A stretch of 64,000 nucleotides of DNA from an uncultured Methanomethylovorans sp. (GTDB lineage: Archaea; Halobacteriota; Methanosarcinia; Methanosarcinales; Methanosarcinaceae): NCBI RefSeq assembly GCF_963678545.1, contig NZ_OY782870.1, forward strand, positions 2,666,001 to 2,730,000. Direction: 5' to 3'. A program made the translations under genes and the position numbers. Below the pieces are notes generated by a model that was not told the origin of the DNA, did not search any database, and saw only the letters and a program-made list of their open reading frames with translations. Positions within the stretch are counted from its first letter, which is position 1. Each line of letters begins with the position of its first letter. Shown piece after piece: positions 1 to 8,209 of the stretch.

Positions 1-1916
1 AGCTTGACTCTTGCCTCCTCACCGATCTTGATTAGCGTCAGACCGATATCCAGATAGTAAGGGATATATTTCTCGCTTACTTCATAAAATACAGTCCAGC
101 CTTGATGCAGGTTTGCCATTTCATAAAAATCCCATATAAGTTCTTTTACATTTTTACTGTTTCCTATTGGATCACCCATACAAATCCAGCTTTTTCCAGA
201 TATCCCGTACATAATGAATGTATTTTTCATCTCATCGAACAACACATACTTATCTTCAAGCAGAGCCAGATTTCCATTAGTGTCAGTACTTGTCTTAACA
301 ATTTCCTTAACTGTAGCCATTTCCTCTTTATCCGGGAATTTTAGGTCTTTACTGGAACCGCCAAGCAGTCTCATTACGCCAAAAATTGATAACACAATAG
401 ATATACCTACAACTGACCTGAGGAACCTGGATACATGCATGTTAGTTCCAAACTGCCATAACAATTCTTCCGAATATTCCACATGTTCATGTGTAAAAAA
501 TCCAAGCCATATAAAACTCAGAACAACAACAGCAATAGCAATAATATTGTCTCTGCTAAAAGACTGGTTCAGCAGTGATGATTTTCTGTAAAAATGCTTT
601 CTTTGAGGCAATAAAAGTAAAAATATGGCAAATAGGATACCTGATTCCAGGTAGTTCAAACCTTTCAGAATGGAGAAAATACTTCCCAGGAACAATATTA
701 CTACTGATAAAAGATACGCTCCATCGATCCTCTTCCACAATCCATTCGCCAGAATCAGAAGCAAGGCGCCTATCATACTGCTAAGCAAGCTGGAAGACTC
801 TACTAAAGATAAAGGAATTATTTTAGATATAACACGCATGCTTTCCATCTGAGAGGGCAGTGCTTCCGAGAAAAGAAGTACCACCCCTGCAAAGAATGTA
901 AGCACAGCAAATATCTGAGGCGTAAATGCAGAGAATGTAATATATGTTTTTTTCTGCAAATTTACTAGTATCTCTCTTCTTGAATTGAACTCGCTATATG
1001 AGAGAATGATTAATCCAACCAGGAAAGGTGTCAGATAATAAACAATCCTGAACATCACAAGAGCAACAACAGTATCTCCAAGGGCTAAATGAGGAGAAAG
1101 TGCAAAGAGCATGATAGCTTCGAAAACTCCCAGTCCACCTGGAATGGTAGTTATGTATGCAATGGTCTGTGCCACTAAGAACATTGCTAGAACATATGGA
1201 AAAAAGATCTCTCCATTATGATATAGCAAGAAATATAATGCGCTGCCTGCAAAAATAGAATCGAAAGATGACAGGAGAATCTGTATAAGGACAGTCCTTA
1301 TAGCAGGGAATTGAATTTCATCTCCCTTTATTTTAAGAGTCTTCTGCTGCAAGCAAAGAACCAGATAAATCATAAGGAATAGCAGTAAGCAAACACCTAG
1401 TGTCTTTAGAAATATCTCGTAGAAAGAAAGTGATGACGGTAAATCAATTGGATAGAAGGTTAACAGAAAACCTCCTACAAAGCATACGCCGAGCCAGAAA
1501 GTTGTGGTACAGAACGTAATGATCTTACTTATTTGAAGCAATGTGAGCCCATAGGCAGAATATAATCTATATCGCAGTGAACTGCCTGTAAAGGGATTAA
1601 AACCAATAGTATAACTGATAGAAGTACTTGTGAAAGATGATTGAAGTATTTTTTTATATGAAACAGATTGACCTATATATCGCATGGCCAGAAAATCATA
1701 ACTAATAAGAGCAATATAACTTAAAAATGTAAATGCAGATGCCAGTAGCACACTTGATGGCTCAATGCTTGTAAAACTCTTCAGAACCTCATGTAATTGC
1801 AGAGGATGAAGCTGCCTGTTCAAGAGCCATAGTGAAAGCGCAAAAATGGCAATTGGCACCAAATAGCTTATCCTTTTTAAGATCTCCTGATCCAACCACT
1901 TATTTTTCAGAACCAA
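1..1916 (-). CDS. mprF: MprF-type lysylphosphatidylglycerol flippase/synthase, partial
   Basis: An open frame of 638 codons runs off the left edge of the window, so the C-terminus is missing. The TTG start at 1916 lies seven bases behind an AGGTG ribosome binding site. The N-terminal part is a long run of membrane helices with the family hallmarks FNPFTGSSLRYRLYSAYG and ISKIITF, typical of the flippase domain. The last residues before the edge, around WTVFYEVSEKYIPYYLDIG and KIGEEA, match the start of the soluble DUF2156 acyltransferase domain. In bacteria this two-domain protein adds an amino acid to a phospholipid and flips the product outward. The lipid substrate in this archaeon is unknown. 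Confidence 0.82.
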   Translation of the reverse strand, partial: MVLKNKWLDQEILKRISYLVPIAIFALSLWLLNRQLHPLQLHEVLKSFTSIEPSSVLLASAFTFLSYIALISYDFLAMRYIGQSVSYKKILQSSFTSTSISYTIGFNPFTGSSLRYRLYSAYGLTLLQISKIITFCTTTFWLGVCFVGGFLLTFYPIDLPSSLSFYEIFLKTLGVCLLLFLMIYLVLCLQQKTLKIKGDEIQFPAIRTVLIQILLSSFDSIFAGSALYFLLYHNGEIFFPYVLAMFLVAQTIAYITTIPGGLGVFEAIMLFALSPHLALGDTVVALVMFRIVYYLTPFLVGLIILSYSEFNSRREILVNLQKKTYITFSAFTPQIFAVLTFFAGVVLLFSEALPSQMESMRVISKIIPLSLVESSSLLSSMIGALLLILANGLWKRIDGAYLLSVVILFLGSIFSILKGLNYLESGILFAIFLLLLPQRKHFYRKSSLLNQSFSRDNIIAIAVVVLSFIWLGFFTHEHVEYSEELLWQFGTNMHVSRFLRSVVGISIVLSIFGVMRLLGGSSKDLKFPDKEEMATVKEIVKTSTDTNGNLALLEDKYVLFDEMKNTFIMYGISGKSWICMGDPIGNSKNVKELIWDFYEMANLHQGWTVFYEVSEKYIPYYLDIGLTLIKIGEEARVK

Positions 1917-2107
1917 TATAATACACCTAAAATAAATACTAATATATTAATTATGGTATTTGACATTAACTCATGTTTTGGACATAGTGGAGAGGATAAG
2001 GATTGGGACATAAACCCTACTTTAAAAGAGAAATTCGATAAACCTACTCCCCCCAGCACCACATTCCACTAAAATATAAATATTAGCTAAGTAAAATAAT
2101 AGTTATA

Positions 2108-2593
2108 AATGATTTAAGTAGTTTTGCACTTAATGAAAAATAGAAAAGCCTCCAATCTGTTGGAGACAAGCTTGCTGAAATAGAATAATTGATAGACTGG
2201 AAACCTTTCCGTCCAATTCTGGAATCAAGGTATAACAATAGAACAGTTTCAGGCGGTAGACCTGAAGCTGATGTTATTGTGATGTCCAAAATGCTTGTAC
2301 TGCAACAATGGCATGGTCTTTCTGATGCTGAACTTGAGCGACAATACATTGATATAACATTTTTCCGGAAGTCCTTGGAATCATATCAAATCAAAGATTT
2401 AATGATACTGAGAAATGAAAGGATCAGTAGCCAAAGAGCCCTAGGACAACGAGTATATTTTGTGGTCAAAGAAGTCAATGCAGGAAAAGTTTTCGTAACC
2501 ACAGTGGAGAGAGTAAATGTAAAGATGCTTATGACGGCTTTTTGCTTTAACTTACACCAGTTGATGACACTCAGGGGCAAAGGAATTATTTAG
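2108..2593 (+). pseudogene. Decayed IS5-family transposase, internally deleted
   Basis: The N-terminal domain of an IS5-type transposase is readable from FALNEK through IDWKPFRPILESRY, GGRPEADVIVMSKMLVLQQW and LSDAELERQYID. It is broken by in-frame stops at 2141 (TAG) and 2186 (TAA). After about residue 70 of the open part, the protein jumps straight to a C-terminal tail (VFVTTVERVNVKMLMTAFCF), so the catalytic DDE core is gone. The longest open piece, 2189-2593, cannot encode an active enzyme. It sits just upstream of a second, apparently intact transposase. Confidence 0.8.
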
Positions 2594-2611
2594 GATAGCG
2601 GAAGCTATCTT
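2592..2611 (+). terminator. Short hairpin with GGAA loop after the transposase relic
   Basis: GATAGC (2594-2599) and GCTATC (2604-2609) pair perfectly around a GGAA tetraloop, extended by an A-T and a G-U pair. The hairpin overlaps the stop codon of the relic transposase. It may be a terminator or part of an old element end. No T-run follows. Confidence 0.3.
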
Positions 2612-2932
2612 AAAATCAAGGAAAAAATAAAAGAAATGAAGCAAAAACAGAGATAGGGAAAATAAACATCACCTGAAGTTTATGGGGACATAAAAAACAG
2701 AGGGTTAATCTGAATCCTCTAAAGGTTTTTCTTTTGAACCCATTCAATTCCCCCTACTACTACTACTATTGGAAAAGGAGGAGTTATATTTAGGAGATCA
2801 GTTTATATTCAACGATTAATTCCCATTATTGAGATTGTCTAATTAGAACTTGATCTTAAAAACCTATTCGTTTTTTCATTAACTCCATACCTTTTTTTTT
2901 AGGGGGGGGCGGTAGCTATAAATACCATAAAT
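2612..2932. other. Intergenic stretch between two transposase genes
   Basis: No coding frame was recognised. The stretch contains a CTACTACTACTACT simple repeat near 2752-2766 and a run of G at 2902-2909 just before the next gene. It also contains the probable left end of the downstream element near 2837-2848. It is probably debris of insertion events. Confidence 0.4.
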
Positions 2933-4074
2933 TTGGCCCCCCTCATGACTAAAAAATCTAGAGAGTATAAAGGAGTCCTCTTCGAGGAGTCCATAGAAAA
3001 TTATCTGAACAGAGAAAGCGCCTCAATTTGCCAATTCCTGCACTTTCTCTGCATAGAAGATATTTCAAAGTACGTCGAGAGTACTTTGTATACCAACAAA
3101 AGTTGGCATTTTAAGTATAACGTTTCATCGATGATAAAACTCTTCATTGTAATGTGTTTCAGGAAATTATCTTATGAAAAGACTGTTTCTTCTTTGACAG
3201 AAGAAGAGGCTATTCTACTCTCTTTTTATGATGAGAACGGATTCATAAAACTTCCTTCGGGAAAGACATTACACCACTTTGTGAAATATAGATTGGGTGA
3301 AGATGGGCTTAAAGAAATAATGATGTTAGTAGGTGAGAAGATCCTCAGCCTTACCCAAATAAAAGAAGCTAAGATCGATTCAACCCCGCTTGAAGCTTCA
3401 AGATACGATAAACATGCTGATTACAATCCACATTATCAATGTAAAATGGATAAAGCACATATTACAATGGTTGGAACATACCCAATATTTATGACCCATA
3501 CTAATGGTAATGCATCAGATTCCCCTGAACTTATCAAACACATTGAAGCATTGAAAGAAATGAATGTTGATATTGATTTTTATTCTGCTGACGGGGGTTA
3601 TGACTCTTTCCTGAATCATGCAGATATCTGGTACCATTTGAATGCAAGGCCAATTATTTCGTATTCTTCAAATGCTGTGATAAACAAAGAAGGTGAAATC
3701 GAAAGAATTGATCACTGGGTTAATAAGATGTGGAAAAAGGGTGGAGATATACATGCAAAGATTGAAGACAAGCTAAAATTCCTCTATAAAAACGGTAGAT
3801 ATGAACAGATAGGGATGTATCTTCGAAATAAAAATATCCGGGATAACTTGTTCATGATTTTTTTCAAGAAAAGAGGAGAATGTGAACCAGAACACAGGCA
3901 TATCAAACACACAGTTAAATTCGATATCAGAGAAGTAAGAGTGGAGAGTAGAGAACTCTACTCTCTACTGAGCTTTGTGGCATATCAGTTTTTGAGGCTT
4001 ACAGAACTACAAAATTGTATGCAAGGAAAAAATTCAGTTGGGAGATTCTTTTGAGAAAATATAGTCTAATTAGA
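2838..4074 (+). mobile_element. Insertion sequence carrying a DDE transposase
   Basis: The transposase gene at 2933-4054 is bracketed by the same 12-base string GTCTAATTAGAA at 2837-2848 and 4064-4075. Its core TCTAATTAGA is a perfect 10-bp palindrome, so the copies read as inverted as well as direct repeats. I take these as approximate ends. Neither the exact terminal repeats nor a target-site duplication could be fixed by eye, and the family was not assigned. Confidence 0.45.
2933..4054 (+). CDS. DDE transposase (IS4/IS5-like superfamily)
   Basis: This 373-residue protein has the layout of a DDE transposase. It has an N-terminal helical domain with an LSYEKTVSSLTEEE segment, a first catalytic aspartate in AKIDSTPLEASRY, a second in YSADGGYDSF, and a probable third acidic residue in the ECEPEHRHIKHTVKFDIRE region. 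The frame is uninterrupted and of normal length, so the element could be active. The start codon is uncertain: an ATG at 2945 (MTKKS) follows the first start closely. The exact IS family was not resolved. Confidence 0.75.
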   Translation: MAPLMTKKSREYKGVLFEESIENYLNRESASICQFLHFLCIEDISKYVESTLYTNKSWHFKYNVSSMIKLFIVMCFRKLSYEKTVSSLTEEEAILLSFYDENGFIKLPSGKTLHHFVKYRLGEDGLKEIMMLVGEKILSLTQIKEAKIDSTPLEASRYDKHADYNPHYQCKMDKAHITMVGTYPIFMTHTNGNASDSPELIKHIEALKEMNVDIDFYSADGGYDSFLNHADIWYHLNARPIISYSSNAVINKEGEIERIDHWVNKMWKKGGDIHAKIEDKLKFLYKNGRYEQIGMYLRNKNIRDNLFMIFFKKRGECEPEHRHIKHTVKFDIREVRVESRELYSLLSFVAYQFLRLTELQNCMQGKNSVGRFF

Positions 4075-4175
4075 ATAGGGAGTATTGGAAGCTAATTAGA
4101 TGGTCTCATTATTATTATATGACATATTGCGTTATATTTATCTTACATGAGAGATTATGGCGTTTGATTGAGGCG

Positions 4176-4595
4176 ATGTACGTGGAATGCATTTTCTGCA
4201 AAATAATCTCAGGAGCTATCCCTTCTTATAAGGTTTATGAAGACGAATTTGTTTATGCTTTCCTTGATATTTATCCGTGTTCTGAAGGCCACACTGTAGT
4301 ACTTCCTAAAAAGCATACTGAGAGATTCACGCAGATGGAAGCAATAGATGCTGCAAGCCTATTTTCTTCAGTACATAAAATATCTAAGGCTGTATGCAAA
4401 GTTTTTGACCTAAATGGGATGAATATAGGTATGAATGTAGGGGAAGTTGCAGGACAGAGTGTATCTCATGTGCATGTACATATAATTCCCCGCAAAGAAG
4501 GGGACAATGGTGGATCGATGCACACTATAGTGGAGAATAATCCTGATACCAGCAAATTGGGAGAATTGGCTGGGAAGATTCGTGCTTCATTCTAA
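4176..4595 (+). CDS. HIT-family nucleotide hydrolase/transferase
   Basis: The protein has 139 residues with the histidine-triad motif HVHVHIIPR near residue 97. It also has the N-terminal ECIFCKIISGAIPSYKVYED block and the LPKKHTERF segment usual for HINT-type proteins. These enzymes hydrolyse purine nucleoside phosphoramidates or related dinucleotides. The frame is open upstream to 4119, but homology begins at ECIFCKI. I therefore place the start at ATG 4176, with GTG 4182 as an alternative that fits the GAGG site at 4170 better. The gene follows the insertion sequence and precedes the UbiA gene by about 60 bases. Confidence 0.87.
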   Translation: MYVECIFCKIISGAIPSYKVYEDEFVYAFLDIYPCSEGHTVVLPKKHTERFTQMEAIDAASLFSSVHKISKAVCKVFDLNGMNIGMNVGEVAGQSVSHVHVHIIPRKEGDNGGSMHTIVENNPDTSKLGELAGKIRASF

Positions 4596-4652
4596 GATGT
4601 ACATACTTCTTCTAAAACCATTTTTATGTTGATATTTTGTATGAGGAATATA

Positions 4653-5495
4653 ATGCTAAAAGCAGTAATCAAATCCATGCGTCCCCATCAATGGTATAAG
4701 AATTTTATTATTTTCATATGTATCATCTTTTCAAGAAATATTTTTAACTTGCAAATGTGGATGCATCTCATTGTAGTTTTTATTGTTTTTTGCATGCTTG
4801 CAGGTTCTCAATACATGTTGAATGATGTAAAAGATGCAGAAAAAGATAGATTGCATCCAAAGAAGAAATACAGGCCGATAGCAGCTGGGCTTATTTCTGC
4901 TAAATCTGCAGTTGTTATATCTTTGACAATAATGATAACCTCGCTTATCATTGCATTTTCAATGGGAAAGCTAGTAGGACTTATAAGTTTTATGTATCTT
5001 GTAAATAGTATTTTATATTCCTTTTATTTTAAAGAGTACGCTATTATTGATGCTATTTTCATTGCTGTTGGATTTGTTATAAGGGCAATCGCTGGTTGTG
5101 TTACAATCAATGTAACTATTTCTCACTGGTTGATTCTGTGTGTTTTTCTTCTGGCACTGGTTCTTGCATTTGGAAAGAGAAGGCATGAACTGGAAGGAGA
5201 TCAAAATTCAAGAAATAGTCTGTCACAATACAATATTGCTATGAGCGAAAGCTTGTTTAATTCATCGGTTTCAATTCTATTGATGTCATATGCTCTTTAT
5301 ACTGTTTCAATAAATTCTGTAATGATGTTAACTCTTCCATTCGCATTTTATGGTATCTTCCGATATGTTCAGCTCATGCATTTGAAAGGTATTGGAGAAG
5401 AAACAGAACTATTGCTAATGGACAAGCCTTTCATTTTCAATCTGATACTATGGGTATTTCTTACAATCTTTGTGCTATATGGTGGTCTCCTATGA
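4653..5495 (+). CDS. UbiA-family prenyltransferase, DPPR-synthase-like
   Basis: This 280-residue polytopic protein opens with MRPHQWYKNFIIF and carries the first aspartate motif in YMLNDVKDAEKDRLHPKKK. It then has RPIAAGLISAKSA, a second motif near AIIDAIFIAVGFVIRAIAG, and FGKRRHELEG. This combination is typical of the decaprenyl-phosphate phosphoribosyltransferase branch of UbiA enzymes, which attach phosphoribose to a polyprenyl phosphate at the membrane. The start at 4653 has a GAGG site six bases upstream and is preferred over an in-frame ATG at 4626. The stop overlaps the PHP gene by ATGA, so the two are cotranscribed. The actual acceptor lipid is not known. Confidence 0.85.
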   Translation: MLKAVIKSMRPHQWYKNFIIFICIIFSRNIFNLQMWMHLIVVFIVFCMLAGSQYMLNDVKDAEKDRLHPKKKYRPIAAGLISAKSAVVISLTIMITSLIIAFSMGKLVGLISFMYLVNSILYSFYFKEYAIIDAIFIAVGFVIRAIAGCVTINVTISHWLILCVFLLALVLAFGKRRHELEGDQNSRNSLSQYNIAMSESLFNSSVSILLMSYALYTVSINSVMMLTLPFAFYGIFRYVQLMHLKGIGEETELLLMDKPFIFNLILWVFLTIFVLYGGLL

Positions 5496-6136
5496 AATAT
5501 GATCTGCATACACATACAAAATACTCACCTCGCTGTGGGTATATGGAACCAAAAACCATTGTCAAACTTGCACGCAAAAGAGGATTGGATGGGATTGCTA
5601 TTACTGATCACGATACAATCAAAGGGAGTATGAAGACAAGGGAATATGCCGATAAATCTCTTGAAGTAATAATCGGTTCTGAGGTAATGACATCCAGAGG
5701 CGAGGTGATAGGACTTTTCCTGTCAGATGAGATCTTATCAACAGATTTCATAAGTGTTGTCGAAGAGATCCATGATCAGAATGGTATTGCAATTGTTCCC
5801 CATCCCTTCGACACATTGAGAAAATCAGCACTATGGCCTACAGAAGATGATGTTAAATATCTTGATGGGGTAGAAGGGTTCAATGCGAGGAACGTCTACC
5901 AGAAAAGCAACACAGATGCAATTGAATTTGGGAAGAAACATAAACTGGCTATCACAGCTGGAAGTGATGCCCATTTTAGTAATGAGATTGGAAATGCAGG
6001 AGTAATAACTGATAATGCAGATCTCAGAGAAGCAATACTGTCAAAAGAGATCGAAATATTTGGTAAACGAAATGGTATATATAACCATGCTTTCACTAAA
6101 GGACTTAAATTATGCCGAAAAATAAGACGATTATAA
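5492..6136 (+). CDS. PHP-domain metal-dependent phosphoesterase
   Basis: The 214-residue protein is a single PHP domain. It begins MKYDLHTHTKYSPRCGY, with the first metal-binding histidines. It continues with ITDHDTIKGS, GSEVMTSRGE, VPHPFDTLR and the C-terminal AGSDAHFSNE. The usual set of histidines and aspartates is present, so it should be an active hydrolase. The ATG at 5492 overlaps the UbiA stop as ATGA. Its 3' end overlaps the flippase gene by 25 bases. Tight coupling to a DPPR-synthase-like enzyme suggests a phosphate-removal step on a lipid-linked or sugar-phosphate intermediate, but that is inference. Confidence 0.85.
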   Translation: MKYDLHTHTKYSPRCGYMEPKTIVKLARKRGLDGIAITDHDTIKGSMKTREYADKSLEVIIGSEVMTSRGEVIGLFLSDEILSTDFISVVEEIHDQNGIAIVPHPFDTLRKSALWPTEDDVKYLDGVEGFNARNVYQKSNTDAIEFGKKHKLAITAGSDAHFSNEIGNAGVITDNADLREAILSKEIEIFGKRNGIYNHAFTKGLKLCRKIRRL

Positions 6137-7059
6137 TCATTTTCTTTGCGTTGATTGTTTATGCAGCAATGGGCATATATGCCGATATTAATCAGCTGAC
6201 TGCTGCCATGCAGATGTTCCATTGGTCTTATTTCATTCTTCTATTGCTTTTCACAAGCATAGGATACCTTTTTAGGTATCTTAAATGGGATATTTTCCTT
6301 AAAAAAGCTGGTGTACATCTTTCCTTCAAGCAAAATTTCTTTGTGTTTATCAGTGGACTTGCAATGATCGTAACTCCGGGAAAACTTGGCGAGGTATGGA
6401 AAGGCTGGCTCATTAAGGATATTTCTGGAGATGATCTGAGCAAAACGGTCCCAGTAGTCATAATGGATCGTGTGACTGATGTATTAAGCCTTGTTATTCT
6501 TTCAGCTTTCGGGATTTTGTCTTATAAAGAAGGAATATACCTTTTAGTTATATTACTTTTGATGATCTTGATATTTTACATTTCTATCACATCAAAGAGA
6601 GTCTCTGAAAAAGTCATTGGATTAATTGAGAACAAGGCAAAAAAGTTCTCAGGCAATATTAAGAATATGCATGGGACTTTCCAGGAACTGATGAAACCAA
6701 AAATATTTATTTCACTTTCTCTCTTGAATGTTTTAGCATGGTTTTGTGAATGCCTTGGTTTTTACTTCGTTGCAATGGGTTTTAAACAACCTCTTAGTAT
6801 TCCGCTTTCAACGTTCATCTTCAGTTTTGCATCTCTTGCCGGTGGTGTGAGTATGATTCCGGGTGGAATAGGGCTTGCTGAAGTCACCATCACGGGCTTT
6901 TTGCAACATTATGGCTTTAGCCCGACTATAGCTATCGGTACTGCACTTGTTGTGCGCCTTGGTTCATTCTGGTACGGAGTGATATTAGGTCTTGCTGTAT
7001 ACTTGCTTTTCAGAAAGAAGATGATTCCCAATAATGGAACTGGGTTGAAGAAAGATTAA
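6112..7059 (+). CDS. Flippase-like integral membrane protein (LPG synthase TM / UPF0104 family)
   Basis: The protein has 315 residues and about eight membrane helices. Family motifs include FRYLKWDIFLKKAGV, the short TPGKLGEVWKGWLIK block, MDRVTDVLSL, and SLAGGVSMIPGGIGLAE near residue 240, all typical of the flippase-like domain also found in MprF. It lacks the soluble acyltransferase domain, so it is a stand-alone membrane unit. It begins within the PHP gene and is followed by the DUF362 gene after about 20 bases. A role in moving a lipid-linked product across the membrane is suggested by the UbiA neighbour but not shown. Confidence 0.82.
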   Translation: MPKNKTIIIIFFALIVYAAMGIYADINQLTAAMQMFHWSYFILLLLFTSIGYLFRYLKWDIFLKKAGVHLSFKQNFFVFISGLAMIVTPGKLGEVWKGWLIKDISGDDLSKTVPVVIMDRVTDVLSLVILSAFGILSYKEGIYLLVILLLMILIFYISITSKRVSEKVIGLIENKAKKFSGNIKNMHGTFQELMKPKIFISLSLLNVLAWFCECLGFYFVAMGFKQPLSIPLSTFIFSFASLAGGVSMIPGGIGLAEVTITGFLQHYGFSPTIAIGTALVVRLGSFWYGVILGLAVYLLFRKKMIPNNGTGLKKD

Positions 7060-7081
7060 CTATCATCAATTGAGGGATTAA

Positions 7082-8209
7082 ATGTCAAACGTTAGTGTGC
7101 TAAAGACGTCACCAAAGACGATATTAGATGATTATCAAAAGTTGATGGATCTGGCAGATTATAAAAAAGCTGTTCCAAAAGACAATGCAACGATCTTGAA
7201 AATAAATCTTTCATGGAGTTTGTTCTATCCTGCATGTTCAACTCCTCCCTGGCAACTCGATGGTGTATTGAGTAAACTTCGCCAGGATAATTATCAGGAC
7301 ATTACTTGTGTGGAAAACCAGACAGTTGTTACTCATCCATGGAAAGGGGCATATGGGAACAAATGGCTTCCAATCCTTGAAAAATATGATGTTGAGTACG
7401 TTCCTCTTACAAATGCTGAATGGGTTCCATTTAAACCCAAAGCTGAAATGCTTGCAATGAACGATTTGTTCGGAGAAGTTCTGGTTCCGAAGAAGTTCTT
7501 CAAGAGCAATGTTATCCATCTACCCACGGTAAAGACACATGGTCACACTACTACTACCGGTTCCATGAAAAATGCATTCGGTGGTCTGATACCTAAATAC
7601 AGGCATCATGCCCATAAGAAGATCCATGAGGTGCTTGTAGACTTGCTGGCAATCCAGAAAGAGATCCATAAAGGAATCTTTGCAGTCATGGATGGTGGTG
7701 TGTGCGGAAATGGTGCAGGTCCGCGTACCATGGAACCTTTTATAGGTAATGTCCTTCTGGCAAGTGATGATCAGGTTGCTATTGATGCCATATCGGCCAA
7801 AATAATGGGTTTTGACCCTCTTGACATTGATTACATAAGAATTGCCCATGATAGAGGTCTTGGAATGGGCGATTATGATCAGATAGAAATCAGCGGTATG
7901 GATAAACAAGATTTAGATAAATTGAACTTTAAGTTCTCTACTGCCAAAAGTCCTGTAGTCGAATGGGACCAAAGATTGAGAAAAGGAACTGCTAACATAA
8001 ACTGGTTACACAACATTTTGTTCCATTCCCCTGTATTTAAAACATTTATCTTTGCATCTGGATTTTACCACGATAAATTATGGTATCCAACTACAGGTAA
8101 AAAGCACATTGATGAGTTCAAGAAAACAGAATGGGGAAAACTATTTGATACCTATGAGTATGGAAAGTTCCCTGAATATCCAGAGGTAAAGGAATGGAAT
8201 CCTTATTGA
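7082..8209 (+). CDS. DUF362-domain protein
   Basis: This is a 375-residue soluble protein of the DUF362 family. It is recognised from PTVKTHGHTTTTGSMKNAFG, the following GLIPKYRHHAHKKIHEVL, the VMDGGVCGNGAGPR loop, and LLASDDQVAIDAISAKIMG. It has no ferredoxin domain, unlike many DUF362 proteins. The start at 7082 has a GAGGGA site five bases upstream. Its last 16 bases overlap the next gene. The biochemical function of DUF362 is not established. Placement at the end of the UbiA-PHP-flippase run suggests the four act together. Confidence 0.83.
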   Translation: MSNVSVLKTSPKTILDDYQKLMDLADYKKAVPKDNATILKINLSWSLFYPACSTPPWQLDGVLSKLRQDNYQDITCVENQTVVTHPWKGAYGNKWLPILEKYDVEYVPLTNAEWVPFKPKAEMLAMNDLFGEVLVPKKFFKSNVIHLPTVKTHGHTTTTGSMKNAFGGLIPKYRHHAHKKIHEVLVDLLAIQKEIHKGIFAVMDGGVCGNGAGPRTMEPFIGNVLLASDDQVAIDAISAKIMGFDPLDIDYIRIAHDRGLGMGDYDQIEISGMDKQDLDKLNFKFSTAKSPVVEWDQRLRKGTANINWLHNILFHSPVFKTFIFASGFYHDKLWYPTTGKKHIDEFKKTEWGKLFDTYEYGKFPEYPEVKEWNPY

